This document shows, piece after piece, positions 1-13,783 of a DNA stretch of 64,000 nucleotides. The stretch is from Penium margaritaceum (Eukaryota > Streptophyta > Zygnematophyceae > Desmidiales > Peniaceae). The position numbers and the translations under genes are program-made. The notes beneath the pieces are model-generated. The model searched no databases. It worked only from the letters and a program-made list of their open reading frames with translations, and was not told the origin of the DNA. Position 1 is the first letter of the stretch. Each line of letters starts with the position of its first letter. Location of the stretch: the NCBI GenBank assembly GCA_023375785.1, contig SZWC01003926.1:119081-183080 (forward strand). The letters run 5' to 3'.

Positions 1-3000
1 CGTATAAAAAACAATTACCATTGAATAAAACGTTAGAAAATGTTGTTAATGTTAGTAGTATTAGTCCCAAATATACGTGTATAATTTGGAGGCATGAATA
101 TATGAATTTCATATCACATGAGGCTGTTATATTAATAAAAAAAGTTCTTTAATACACGTTTCAGCAAACCATTTATGTTTCCGATATTCGGAACAAATTT
201 CCCAAATACGAGACTCTATTATATTTTAAGCATCTACTAAAAATACTAGAGCACAACCTTTGTGATGTTTGTTTTTTAAGATGTAAATATTTTTCATATA
301 ATAAAAGTATGACCATCATTTTCAGTTGAAAAAATGATATTTATCATTCTTCACTAAATGACTACTTAGAGTTGATTATTGGTTAATAAAAGTAAAATGA
401 CAACAACAATATGAAGGGAACGAAACTGCATGGTTGAAGTGAATAAATAATTACAATTTTTAATTCTTTAAAAGAAAAATTGTTCCTTTCCTTTAAGGTC
501 TAGTTTTTAAATTACGTTATAGAAATTTGTTTTCTCGAATGAGAATATCATATTGCCTTTACCTCATAAACAATTGTGAAAAGTAAATGATTAAAAGATT
601 CAAAGGGTACGTGAAGAGGTCTTCATGAAAAATGATCATTTTTAGAAAAGACTAATGCATAACTTCCAAACAAATAAGTGAATTTGTGTCATCTGAAACC
701 AGCTCTTAGTTTTCTAAACTGCAATTGTACTTGAATTTCTTAAAAAAGTGTAAATATCTAGGAATATGACTGGAGAATACGATTATCTATGGTGTTCAAC
801 AAGTGCAATGTTGCACATTTGATGTCGCTTGACATTTGTGGTATCCTTACATAATAGTGGAGGAATAAATGTTTTATATGAAAACCAATTCGAAAATTCA
901 GTTATTACTCCGAAAAATATATCCATGATTATAAAAGAGGTGGAAACCGTTTGTACGTCGAAATGAAAAACTAATTCTATGAATTCTTATGGGTATAATT
1001 TCCTTGACCTTGAAGTTTTTTGCAAATGATTATAATGAAGAGATTGATGGCATATATAACTAGTTTAGCAAAATCGGCTATTTCAGGAAATTAAAGCTTC
1101 CACAAAAACCGCTTATTGTTGAACATAAGTGAAGCTTTAATGTATTTGAGGATGAAACAAAAATTCAAATTCAGGCACATTCAATCATGTTTTCTGTTCC
1201 CAAAAATGTACATGTTCTACTTTTTCATTCACAATGAAAAAATGGTTCATCTCATAATGAGATCATTTGAATGTTATGTGACCTGCATTTAAACTTTACC
1301 ATGATGATGCTATCTTGTTATTGTGGAAGACGTTTTCTAAAATGAGCGATCGGAAACATATTGTTTTGTGCCTGCTTGTGTCTTTTACTTCTGATTTAGA
1401 TTTGAAGTGACTTAAACGTCTATAGACCACTTCATCAATATTTTTGTGTTTCATGTTTCTGAGAACGTTTAAGGGATGAGCCTGCACATGGCATGCTTTT
1501 CTAAAAAATTATCGAGTTTAAATAAATTCATTACTTCTTTTTACTCGTGTCTTTTCAAATTTGTATTGTGGATTTTTATATATTATTGGAAAACATATGT
1601 TTTTGTTTTTACCACACATCACTTGTGTACTTTCTATCCGCAATTCTCAGTTTGTGATTATTTATCTCTATTGATTTCAATATATTTTATTTTTTCACCT
1701 TTTGCATCTTCTTGAGGATACTTAGAAATGAGTTTCAAACTTTATGTTAGTGATTTGAAATGTAATAAACAAATCAGATTGCATTTGAATTTATTTTACG
1801 TTCAACATGTTCTCTTTATATAGAGAAAATTTTAAAGTCATGTTTTCTCCTTTATATAAAAGTATTTTGGAAACCATCATATTTTTATTAACTTAGACTA
1901 TACACAATGTATCCAATCTATCTTCATGACTTCTTCTTGAATGTGTTAGGATGTGCTGGTGGCTTTCAAAATCACACATAATCACATATTCGTTGATATC
2001 TACACAAACATATTCTTCACCTTGTCAATATACCTCTTGTGAGTGGAAAATTGCACTCCAAATTCTGTGCACTTTTTGTTTTTGGCATGAGACACATCCA
2101 TATAACGTTTTTATAACAGAACCAATCTGATGACTTTATTCAAAATGTACATTTTCATATTCCACTTGTTCAAGAGATCCTAATCTAACAAGAAAAGCAT
2201 GGGTTTGGCAATCTATCTCATACGTGTTCATTAATTTAGTAATGTTCTCAATTGTTTTATGATACCAAAGGGATAACCAAACTTGAATGATTTAACGAAG
2301 TAGAAATGTAAGTCATGTACAATTGAAATATTGAAATGATGAAATATATGTTTTTTCATTTTTTTTATAAGAATTGTTTTGAATTCAATTCAATCTGAAA
2401 CAAACATGGCTTTTAAAGTTTCAGTAAATAAAGTTGAAATTCAATGTCTAAGTTCGTATTTCCAATTCAAAATTGAACAAAATGTGTTCAATTGATATAA
2501 GATGTTTAAATGTGTAATTTGCACATGAAACCTATTCTCTCATTGTGTGCAAAAGACGAAACACTCATCATTTTTTCTTTCATTGTATAAGACTTCAAAT
2601 GGCATGAATTTTCGTTTTTGATTGTGAAGAAAAACTGGAGAATGGCTTCATTAAGATGAAGTATTTGTTTCATCTCTACCCAAAGATCACTTCGTTAAAA
2701 TTTGAATAGAAATTCTGTGATTTTTTTTGGGTTAGTGAAAACGTATAAATGTTTCTTATGGAAGTTATTTGACATGAAGAACATATTTTGGTTTCTCATT
2801 ATTCAATGGCTCGATACTTGAGACATTGAAATGAAAAATCATGTGCAAATCATGTTATTACGGATTTTGAAAACATGCTGAATTTTATATAAAGTGTAAG
2901 ATGTACCCATGATGCTAAGTATATATCCTCAAGAAAAAAATGACAGGTTTTCAATTTATAGAATATGATGATAGAGAAAATACTTACAAAGAAAGGTTCA

Positions 3001-4094
3001 ATTTATTCATGAACATATACATGAAACAATATCTTTCATAGTTCTGAATAAAATAAATATTTAAAGCTTATTTCAATTTTAACTCCTAATGTTACGAAAT
3101 TATTTTATGTGCTGGGTTTTATTCACCTAAAACGAAGGATGTAAAGTATTTTAAATTTTAATGTTTCCATTTTCGGAATTGAGTTTAGATTTTATTCAAT
3201 GAAAATGGTGGTAGATAACGTTCTACTATGTAACATGCTTTTGACATTAAAACACATGCCATACACATGCAAATCTAGTTTTATTCTTGAATATGTTAAT
3301 CATCTTACTTTTTTCTTTCCTTAGCATCTGAATGTTATGTTAGAGTTGATTCTAGATTCCGCATATTGTTTTTGCTTTTTTTTTGCTACTTCAACTCCGT
3401 TTTGAATGAACCATTTTATGATTAAAGAAATTGATGATTTTCATAACATCCATTTTCCATTAACCTTTGAAGATGGAAGGATAAGGTTATCAACCCATAG
3501 AGAACCTAGTGGTTGTATTTAGTGTTCATAATCGATTTTACCACACCTTACAACAAAGATGAAAGATGCCACTATGTTCATTCTACAACATTTGTTGGAA
3601 ACAATGTAGATCACAAGGCATTTGATTTTTATGTCATGTAATGCACATCTATTTCTAAGAGAGGAACTATATTCCCATCATTCAATTTGGAAAACAACAA
3701 ATGTTTTATGCAGTTCATATCTTAATCATTTTTGGGGATTTCTTCAAAGACTATTTTTTACTCCTCTTCTATTACAGTTTTTGAGACATGTTAACAAGAT
3801 CCCTTGTGATTTAATTCTTGTGAATGAGATTCATATTTCTCACCACAAAATTCTAGTACAAGACGAATGTAAAAAATGATAAATGATTCATAGAATAAGA
3901 AATGGTTGTAGTACCATCGATTTTATCATTACGTGATCATAGATATTTATTTTCTTTTTTCTACAAAACAAGTCACTTTTTCATGCTTTGCTTTTTCCAA
4001 AGATAAGTTCATCTTGGGATATCCTTTGCAATTTTTGCATGTAAAATAACTTGAATACATCATAATAGGATTTTATCTACCAATATCAAACTTT
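1..4094. other. AT-rich DNA without recognisable genes
   Basis: This stretch is strongly AT-rich and both strands are dense in stops. The only open frames are short and low-complexity, such as those near 1476-1715 and 3622-3879, and they resemble no protein I know. I see no terminal repeats, tandem arrays or RNA gene. It could be intergenic DNA, a very large intron or long-decayed transposon sequence. The sequence alone does not separate these. Confidence 0.6.
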
Positions 4095-4100
4095 TGTAGA

Positions 4101-4361
4101 CGAACCAATCAGACGCTCAAGAAAATTCTCTTCGCATTATGCAAGCCTCGTACCGATAATTAGCAAGCTAAGCCACTGACTGCTGAGCTTGCATAAAACT
4201 CTATAATTTCCACCACAACGGGTAAAATTTCATTCAACTTGGTATTCTCCAGACTTCCCACCACATCGATAGGACATTAAAACCAAATATATATCTTCGA
4301 AATAAAAATTTACTTACGGGATTTCTCTAGCATGAGGAGACACGATAGGCCCTCGCAAAGA
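4101..4361 (+). repeat. Direct repeat, copy 1, in the Ty3 fossil
   Basis: This block of about 260 bp begins with cgaaccaatcagacgctcaa and ends near ctcgcaaag. It is repeated in the same orientation at 5015-5290. Both copies carry the integrase signature TNQTLKKIL, so they are two copies of the same integrase segment. The copy here lies to the left of the integrase zinc-finger region, out of the normal order for one element. Either a partial tandem duplication or two overlapping old insertions would explain it. Confidence 0.75.
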
Positions 4362-5014
4362 CTCGTACCTCACGAGGCTCTTCACGAAGGGTCTCAAGGA
4401 GTGTTGTGCGCATGCCAGTTCTGGTTCAACAACCCCTTCTGGTGACGGAGATTCACTCACCGATTCTTTGTGTCACCGAAAGAAGAACTTTGGCGGATGT
4501 TGTCGGAGGAATGCCACAACACTGGTCCAGGTGGACACTTCAGCAAGGGCAAGACGCTCAAGAACCTGGCAAAGTATTACTGTTTGGGAAAAAATAGACC
4601 AACATGGCAGCCTTGTGCAAATCATGTGATACTTGTCAGCGGTAAAAATCTCATCGCAGAAGGCCACCAGAACTTCTCCAACCTGTTCCTGTTCCGAAGG
4701 AGCCATGGGTCGACATCAGCGTGGGCTCCATGACGGGGCTGCCCACCAGTCCCAAGGACTATGACGCCATCATCGTGGTGGTGGGCAGATTTTCAAAAAT
4801 GTCACATTTCATCCCTACAACGACCATGGTCATAGCAGCAAGAATGGTACGGCTGTTTCCAATCAAGATCGTACGGCTGCATGGCGAGCGACATAAAATC
4901 AACAATGATTGAGATGGAATATTAATGAGTTTTTTCTGGTTTGGATTGATAATGCGTTAGGCACACGTCAAGCTATCAACGACATTCCATCTTGAAATTG
5001 TCAGGCACACCCAG

Positions 5015-5290
5015 CGAACCAATCAGACGCTCAAGAAAATTCTCTACACATTATGCGAACCTCACAACGATAATTAGCCAGCTAAGCTGTCGACTGCTGA
5101 TCTTGCAGACAACTCTATAATTTCCACCATATAGAGTTTAATGGAATTGTGTAAAATTCCATTAAACGTGGTGTACTCCAAACTTCCCACCAGATCGGTA
5201 GGAATTTAAAACCAAAGATATATCAACGCAATAAAATTTTTCTTACAAGATTTCTCTAGCATGAGGAGACACGACAGGCCCTCGCAAAGA
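5015..5290 (+). repeat. Direct repeat, copy 2, in the Ty3 fossil
   Basis: This is the partner of 4101-4361, with the same start and end sequences but many substitutions and small length differences. It sits where this integrase segment belongs, between the core start and the integrase tail. The substitutions between the copies show that the duplication is not recent. Confidence 0.75.
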
Positions 5291-5803
5291 TACGGGCAGT
5301 CATGAAACGATGAGTGGAAGGACATCGCAGTAGTTGCGTGTTCAATGCTGGCTATTGCGTCCTACTCAGCTTGGCTGAGATGAAACTCCAAGATTAGGAC
5401 TTTGTGAAGCTCAAACCTCGGTGGTTGGGACTGTTGGGAATCAAGAAAATGCAAAATCCTCTCGTTTCTTGGCTTCGCCTTCCCGAAAGAATGGTGATCC
5501 AGCCCATCTTCCACATAAGAAATCTCAAGCTCTACCACTACTTAAGAGAGAACTTCCCCAGCCGGGACATTGCTCCTCTGCCTCTTGTAGTGGAGTACAT
5601 AATTGAAGACATTGTCAGACATTGACGCCGTGGAAAAACGATCGAGTATCTGGTCGAGTGGCACGGCTATGACGCCATGCACAACAACTACGAGCCCTAT
5701 GACAACCAACGAGACATTGATCACCTGATCGAGTGCTACTACAACCATCACCAGCCTATGTCTTCTTATGCGCATGGACATTACGGCTAAAGGGGGTAGG
5801 AAG

Positions 5804-6310
5804 TGTTATGTCCTTGATGTATATGACTCCCTAAACTCCACAAGTGGGTTTTTGTATTCTTGAATTCATGGACCACCGCACAACGTCCTCAGGATTCCTT
5901 GTGCAGATCAGCCGTGGGAATTTTTGCCACCTGTCCTGACCTCTAGCGTTTTGTTCCTGAATGTTACGACAACTTTGACCAGTTTCTTGAATGGTCGACA
6001 TAAGTTTTGCGAACTGTATCGATGTTTCAATACTGTTCGGGTGACTTCTTGACAGTGCTTGACTTTTATACAATCGCACGTCAACATTCTCAAAGCCCCT
6101 TGACTTCTTTGCGAAGCTTTTTGATGCAACTACTCACGGCATGACATTGCACGTGTCCCTTGGTCTGAGCGCCACGGACTCGACATATACCTCCTTTTGA
6201 TTTGTGTCATTGTTTATATATGCTCGAATTGTTCAACACTTATCATCGAAGTACACTTACAAATCTTCATTTTACCCAATTCCTCAAATCGTCTACTTGC
6301 ATAGACTTTT
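5804..6310 (+). repeat. Probable Ty3 3' LTR, right edge uncertain
   Basis: The LTR start is inferred from the purine-rich tract at 5790-5803 followed directly by TGTTATG, the usual arrangement at a 3' LTR. No matching 5' LTR is present in the window, so the length cannot be measured. The end is placed near 6.3 kb only because the sequence becomes AT-rich there. Confidence 0.45.
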
Positions 6311-9300
6311 AGGCAACCAAGACATCTTGCATGGTAGTGGTGTTTGTTGTTTTAGTGCATTTTTAAAGTATGAACTAGCAAGGAGGATAATTCCCCCTTT
6401 TATCTAAACAAGGTTGTTTCTATTTAGTACAACCGACTTAACACAAGTTTAGCCCTCATCACAAGTATTATGATAGATCTTTGAAAAGTATGAGAGAATT
6501 TGTTTGAATACCTTGTAAAATTCAACTAACAAGCATGAAACACATTTTTGTGGCACTATAAAAAGACAATGCATGTAAAAGGAAAGAGAAAGCACGTGTA
6601 GAAGGCATTGATGTGCATAGAAACTAGAAAACAATAAATATACTACTAAAGACGGTACCCTGTGTTTTATTTGGAACATCCTGTGGTAATATTTCCCCTT
6701 CACAATATTTTGGGAAAGGTGTTCATGATTAAAGTCTTGACCCACTATGCATATTGAAAGGGGAGGGCACAGAATTCACCTCAACTTCATCAATACATTT
6801 GAAAAAAAACGAATTTTGGTGAAGATTTGTATTTTATCCATTTTTTCATATTTTTTGGTGTTTTCAACTAGCACCTCCTTAAACACACTCTGTAAATTAT
6901 ATGCCACTTGCTTGCTTCACACGACCTCTTTCCCACAAAAATATAAATGATCGTTTTCAAATTCATCTGCATTGCAAATATGCTAAATGCAAATATTCTC
7001 ACTCAACAAAGGATTAAAAAACTAATAATTTGTCTTTCCACTCATGAAAAACACTTGCCACATTGTGACTGCATCAATTGACCATGGGTATGTAGTCTTA
7101 TGTGGGAAACACATTTATACTAACAATGAGTTGACGTAAAGGTCAAACAAATTGGCTGCTATCATTTATTGGTTAAGGTAACTTGTACATAGTAATTTCC
7201 ATGGACATGTTGTGACCTCGGTTATGGAACAAAAGGAAATAAAAAAATGCACTATCATTTGACAAATATGTGATTGTGAGGACTACACAATGGAAGGAAT
7301 CCAAATGTGGTAGGTCACATAATAACTGCATAGTCCTTGCCTTGGCCAAAGAACATGCATCTTAAGCTATGAATGAATCAAGGATGGATCTACAACGTTT
7401 GGTAGCATCAACATCAATACATCCATAGCACATATCCACTTGAAACATCAGCAAATGAGATATCTTTGAGAAGTTGTACGATGGATTTTGAAATATTTTG
7501 GAACTTTTCTTTTAGTTTTCTTAGGGTTATTCGGTTTGCAGAAAACGTTTAATTTAAATTGAGAGGTCAACAATGCCTAAGGTGTTGTAACACATGTAAT
7601 GGTTGAGGTAGAAAATGAATGAGTTGTACTTTGACATTCTGTGAAAACAACTCATCATGAATGAATTTATAAATCAAATCACAATCAATTACATTTCACA
7701 CCATATAACAAGTGAGAACTGTAAAGATTAATTGTGAAATACTTTCTAGCAAATGTTTCGGAATTCTATAAAACATTTGAAGCTAAGCTTTAATAGGATA
7801 TGGTATCTATTACTTCTTAGAAGAAACAATTATTCTTGATGTTTTTTAATTTAATTCAATGCAACATAATTATGAGGAAAATACCTACACGAGCATCAAT
7901 TTGGTATGACATAATAGGTTTTTTACAATAGAAATTCCTTCTTAAAATGAATTTTGAGGGTTATCAAGTGCAATGTTTTGCAAAGTAAACAAAATGGTCC
8001 AAAACATCTTTTTTGGTTTCCTTTCCTAAAGAAATTTTATAACATTGCCACGTGAATTATTTTATCAGCCCATTCCATGCATGCTGCATGTTGATTGTTG
8101 AACAACAAATCAAAGATTGTATGTGGGTAAGATTCTGCAAATATGATTGATAGGCTTGACAAGCTTATGTCATATGTAAAACATAAGATTTCATTCAAAC
8201 ACAAAGATTGTTTAATCAAAAGAAACAATTGATGCGTATTCTGCGTATCAAGAAAACAAGGACCATGTTTTGATACTTTTCTACCATGATAAATAGTTTT
8301 TCAAATGAATGTTTCTTTATCCATCCATGCTGTTAAAGTAAATAGCTCCATATTTTCGATTAATACAGGGATTATTTTACGTTTTAGTTTTCCATTTTAT
8401 AATGTGGCTTTGTATATGTGGTTAGATGTGTACTCAGTGGACCCAAATTGGAAGCCAAAATCTTAAAGTGGAGCAAAATTCCGTTTTGTGCAAAACAATT
8501 TCTTCTTGTTTTATCTTGTTTGGAGTTTCCTGCCAACTGCATGCTTAAAATAAATCTCTTGCACTCGGTTGTACGTAAACTTGATTTCTCTATTTCAATA
8601 AAAAGTGAATTTATGTAGAATAGTGTATCAAAGCAAGTTACTTAAACCATTTATGATGAGAATCCATGTTCAGGAATAGCATCTCCCCCCAAATTCATCA
8701 TTTCTACCTTTGTTTTTACTATCCTTGTGATCAATCTTGCATCATGGGTTTATAAATGAAGCAAGAGGAGAGAAGAAATGGTGATTGAAAATTTTACATT
8801 CATGTCATTGGAACGAGTTAAGTACAACAATTTAAACACAACAAGAAGGAGAGTAACAATTCAGGTGATGAATGCGATGATGATTGAATGAAGCAAAGTA
8901 AACATGAACATGATTGCAAATATTTGAGGAAGATAAATTAATTTAAGAAGAAAGCCACCTCATAATTTTCATCATCAAGTTTTCTAACCATGTCTTCATG
9001 TACATGAAAAGTTGAGTATCAGTTAATTTGTCATTAGAACCTGATTCATGTTCGTAGGATGCAAGGTGATGAACTTAATTTCTTGCACAAAGATCTAGTC
9101 ATTATCTGGGTACAACATAAACAAATTTCATTGGTTCCTATATGCACTTTCATCTATTTCTTATACGTGTGAGGATGTGTGTATTCCACATCAAATCGAA
9201 TTTATTTAGGATTAATCTTAAACCATTCTTCACTTCCTTTCGTATGTTGTATGTGTAATATACTTGGTGAAGTGTACCAAGTCTCTTGAACATATTCTTT

Positions 9301-12300
9301 GTTTGGAACAAAACAATGTGTTTGCACCATCATGAAAAGCAATGAGTGTCCAGGTTTCCATGATATTACATGTCATGTTAATGGAATGTGGGTAAAAGAG
9401 GGTATGTCATGCGCACAATTGCCTTGGTTTGTCTATCATTTTTGATAAAGATACATATTACAAGATTATTAGGATTGGTCAATTATGATGTTTAATGGGA
9501 TTTATCTATATGAATGTCTTCACCTTGCGTGGGAAGAAAGAAAAACATAAAACCTTGTAAAGTGGGCGTTTCGGTGTATGGGAGTTGGTAATTATTTTTT
9601 ATGAGATAATTAGAACATGGTGTTAATGTTAAGGTGAAAATGATGGATTCAAAATTGAAACTTTTGGTGTAGATTTTGAAAACGAAATCAACAAAAATCA
9701 ACTGACATCAATGACAAAAAATGAAGATTGATCTATGGGAATTTATTGATAGTGCATGGGAATAATTTACATTTTTGTGAACCATATGTCCAAATGTTTT
9801 ATGTTTAAGTACTATTATAAATTTGCGGTCTTCCTGGATTCCTCATTTGTTATTTATTTTCACCTTTTTCAAAATGTTATGCATCTTTGGGATACATATG
9901 AACCAGAGTCGCACATTGGTCTAAAATTATTTTAAATTAAAATTGTATTTCTAATTGCACATACATGGAAAATGTACCAAAGTTCATACAGAAACCTATA
10001 ATGGTTCAAAAATGTAATGAAATGACGATAGAAAAGACCAAATTCCTAACGTTTTGCAATGATATACTACCAATAAATTAAAGAAGGACATCAAAATCGT
10101 TCTCGTTATCAATGATCATAATGAGGTTATATATTATGTTTTTCACGTGCTAAAAATATCATGATTCTTGGTTTTATTTCTTGTTCCATATTGGTGTTGA
10201 TATAAAAAATCAACTGTGCATTATAATATGTGGCTTTTATTTGGAAAAATTGAAAGGTTTATTAATCATTGATGATAAAGGGAAAATGAACCTTTCAGAT
10301 TTCTTCGTTGCTACACTATGGACGTTAAAAACATATTTTAGGTTACATTTCATAGATTTGTTTTAGTTGGGTTTGATTTTTTTTCAAGCCCGTATCATTC
10401 TTTGTGCAAGTTTGGGTGAGAAGGATCGTCTTTTATGCATATAAACTATCAAAAACCACAATAAGCACTTGCATATGTATCACAACCCCCTTTTCAATTT
10501 GTTTTTGACAACGTTTTCTTCAAGTCATGACTTCAGCACATTGATCTCCCACTATAAGAAGCATTAAAATTGCATATTTTTCAATTCATGTTCGATGTTC
10601 AAATTGTTAGTTATTGGTTTTCCATAGGTCATGCCTTAATATGTCATGCTCTACTGATATTCTAGAGGTTGCTTTTGATGGTAGACATGTTATCACATTG
10701 AAGTAGATAGATTCTGTATGCAATCCTCCTGAATCACTTGTGTTCTTTTTCGATTCATGAAATGGATATCGGTAATTTGAGACTTTAGAAAAGGGAATCA
10801 TGAACGTCCCTCTTCTTTACATGACCTGTGCCCAGGAACCCAATGGGTAAAACTGTCATTGGGTGTTGTGAAAGTCCCATGCCAACGGTAGTGGCACCTA
10901 GGTTCTATACATGTAAGGATCTTGTCAATCATGTTATCAACCTCGTAAATTTTTAAGATTAAAAATTTTCATTACTTGAATTGATCATGGATTCTCTTGT
11001 TTTCCTTAAAAATCGCCAATAAAAAGAATGGGGTATGCATAGAATTATGGGTGATATGATATTTGATGTTACTTGTTTTTTTCTAATATTTATATTTATT
11101 ATTTAATTCAAAAGAAAAATACATGATGTCTTACAAAAACTATTTCTCCCTGATACACGATATTATTATCTTTCAACATAACTTCAAATTGAGTTATTAA
11201 ACAAAGTCATTGGAATTAGTTTTATCATAGTATTAACATATTTGTAAATGATCTTGATAATATCTTGATTTCCCCTTAAAGACAGTATCAATTGATCATT
11301 TATGCACCCCTTGAATTATTTTTTGTCATGTAACATCGTTTGATATGTTTTTTTATCATTTATCAAAAGTTATTCTAAGTGCACAAATTTCCACGTTGTG
11401 TTTCCTTAAATGACTTCCTAAAAGGTTTTATTTCACTTTATATAAGGGTTTTGATAAATCAATCCCCGTAAACATCTTTAATATGTTTTAACTTTAGTAA
11501 AGCAGTGCATTACTATGTTATCACACATTCATATGTGGCACATAATATTAGTATCCTTAATTTTCACGTCTCAAGTTAAACAAAACCATTCTCAACTTCG
11601 TTTTACAAAATTGATTTGTAAATTTGTTTTTGGTGTTTCTAAAATGTTTAGTCGAATCTCTGAAATGACGAGGAGGAATTTATGGAACACATGGGATAAC
11701 TGTGGTTTAAATAATTATGATATAATGTACCTGTTTTTATAAGAAACATGCTTTTAAAAATTTGAAATTATTGCATAATTTATCTCTATTTGAACTTGAG
11801 TTTCAATAGAAAGTTTTCCTTGATAAATTTTGTACAACTCATGTTTTGTGTATGTCGGCTAAGGTTTTAAACGTCTAATGAGTGAAACACATGTAGCTAC
11901 CAGTTACATAGCTTGATTTGTGATATTTTGTGAGGTGTTTGAAACTGCAATATTTTATATGTTTTATGAGGTTTATTAGAAGAAATAAAAATGCTTTTTA
12001 AAAAACACTTCATATTTTCGAGGGGGTTTGAAATTTTTTAAAAATTAGGAATAAAAAAGTGTGCTTTTAGTTTTCACTATGCCCATGAGATGTTGATATT
12101 TATGAAAAATCTGAATAGCTTGTATAAATTTATGAATTTACTCATTAGTTCTTTATTTGTGTCACATGAGAGTGATTGAAGAAGATTCACGTGACTGGTG
12201 CAATGAACTTTGCCTAGTAATGCTCAAACGTGCCAAGCATGCAAAGGGTAGAAAATTCATCGTTCTAGTTTTTGCCTAATAACAAGATATGAAAAAGGAA

Positions 12301-12680
12301 AATAAAGACTGATTTTTGGGCATGAATGAGCTCATTGCCATTTTCTGATTAAGTTTGTGTGGGTTAGGGTTTCTTGGTGGTAATTGGCTTATATTTTAGT
12401 TTCTCATATACTTAAGTTGTATCCATTTCCACTTGTTTTTACCTTTAAACCTGAAATCAAATTCTGAAAATTTTTTCTTTTGAGGAATTTTAGGATGTCA
12501 TTTCGATGCCTCATTCATCGTTTTCTCTTCATTAGTAGGAAGATTGAATTCACACTTGTTTTTCGCATGACTACCATCTCAATTTGATGGTTGTGTGACG
12601 TGGAGAAACGATGTACCTGAACAATGAAGGCCTAATATTTTCATATAATTGATTTATTTAAATCAAGGATTGAACACAGA
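6311..12680. other. AT-rich DNA without recognisable genes
   Basis: This stretch has the same character as 1-4094. It is AT-rich with many short A and T runs and no open frame I can link to a protein. No repeats with definable ends, microsatellite array or RNA gene was recognised. Short frames such as 6449-6745 (-) and 11515-11742 (+) have AT-driven composition and no motif. The stretch ends abruptly near 12.68 kb. Confidence 0.6.
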
Positions 12681-12689
12681 TGCAAACAG

Positions 12690-13095
12690 CGGCATCCAAG
12701 TTCTCTCCTGCCACCTTGAACCTGGTTTGCTCAAACGTGTTTCTGGACTAGTGGGCAGTTTGGAAGATTGCTAGATAGGACTGCTACTATGTGAAGGGAG
12801 GTTGTATAATTGGTCTCCGGCTGACAATGCCGTCGCGTAGTTCTCGCCGGAACCGAAACCCCGTCTCAGCCTATGCGTGTGCGATTCGGACGCTAGCCGC
12901 CTGGTAGCCCCACCGGAGGAAACGGTGGCGGCCTGTCCTTTGACTCCGTTTCCCTCACCCTCCCACGACGACCCGTTGCTCTTCCTCGCCTTGCCGGATA
13001 AGGCTGGGACTGGTCGCCTCTTGCTCTACCTCTCGGAGGGGCCCAGGTAGTTCCCAGTAGCACGTGAACCCGGTCCTCCCTCGTGTCCTCGTCCC

Positions 13096-13136
<41 letters not shown>

Positions 13137-13783
13137 CCCCCCCTCCTCCCTTCCCCCCCCTGCTGCCTGCCGTTCGTCCGCACCACCTCGTGGTGGGGTG
13201 GACAAACGTAGGCGCACAGCTGGAGGCACAGCACACTAAGACGGCACACCCACGCATATACAGCGAGGGCCTTCGACGTGATCCAAGCATTACTCCTTCC
13301 GCTCCCTGTCCGCAGCAAACATAAGTTCCCAGCCCGCCGACATCCACAGCGACACCAAACCAACGACGGCGCCCACCACATCTTTTTGCGCCCACCACGG
13401 CTATTTGCGCCCACCGCTCGCGCCGCTGCCCCTGACCGCCGCATCTCTCTTGTTCGCTCCACATCGCCGCCAGACCCCCGCCCCGTCGTCCTTTGACGAG
13501 GCCACTTGTATCTTGCTTTTAGGCGGAGCAATTACGCTCTTCCAGCGTTCGCTGTCAAAATTCTCTTTCCCCCCCAACTTGGAGAGTTCGACCTCCAGTC
13601 CTACCAGCTTTCCTGTCGCAACGCACTGCGTTGAGGTGATCTTATTCCCATCTCCCCCGGCCGCCTCCGGGTTTGTCCTCCGCCCCTTCCTCCCTCACCC
13701 TTCCACTTCTCCTTGCCAGCCCCCCCCCCCCCCTTCCCCCCTCTTCAGCACAGTCGCAACGCCTTCAGTTCTTCGGTTGGAGC
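12690..13783 (+). promoter_or_regulatory. GC-rich 5' flank and likely promoter/5' UTR of paralogue A
   Basis: This is GC-rich sequence just upstream of paralogue A. Part of it is shared with the flank of paralogue B. The 20-bp block GCTCCACATCGCCGCCAGAC at 13456-13475 recurs exactly (reverse complement) at 63796-63815. A second block around 13610-13650 matches the region near 63585-63625. Conservation of these blocks at similar distances from exon 1 suggests promoter or 5' UTR function. It could also simply reflect a duplication that is not very old. No TATA box could be placed with confidence. Confidence 0.5.
13097..13135. repeat. Poly-C run of 39 bases
   Basis: An uninterrupted cytosine homopolymer is followed by further C-rich sequence to about 13160. 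On the other strand it is a G run able to form G-quadruplexes. Its exact length is doubtful because homopolymers are commonly mis-sized in sequencing. Confidence 0.95.

Larger units (their letters stand above)
4101..6310 (+). mobile_element. Broken Ty3 chromovirus fossil (integrase, chromodomain, 3' LTR start)
   Basis: Parts seen on the + strand, in order: the integrase zinc-finger and core-start region (about 4460-4890, with the catalytic-core opening signature ITGLP-like and VVVxRFSKMxHFIP), integrase tail sequence (about 5400-5600, PxxRxIxPxFHIxxLK-like), and a chromodomain-like segment (about 5630-5760, YLVEWHGYD then NNYEPYDN). A polypurine tract at 5790-5803 abuts a TG at 5804 that looks like the start of the 3' LTR. 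This order and the chromodomain identify a chromovirus of the Ty3 lineage. The element is broken many times and lacks gag and most of pol, so it is old. The right LTR edge near 6.3 kb is a guess from the return to AT-rich sequence. It is the only recognisable feature in the AT-rich 12.7 kb. Confidence 0.75.

Noticed and set aside
3622-3879. An 85-codon frame in the AT-rich region
   Set aside because: It has no motif, AT-driven composition and no sign of splice borders or conservation; it is not called.
12893-13531. Long open frame on the - strand upstream of paralogue A (with a Gly run)
   Set aside because: The frame exists because of the poly-C run and GC-rich sequence with few stops. Overlapping frames on both strands are equally open, and the region is homologous to the flank of paralogue B, not to a coding exon.
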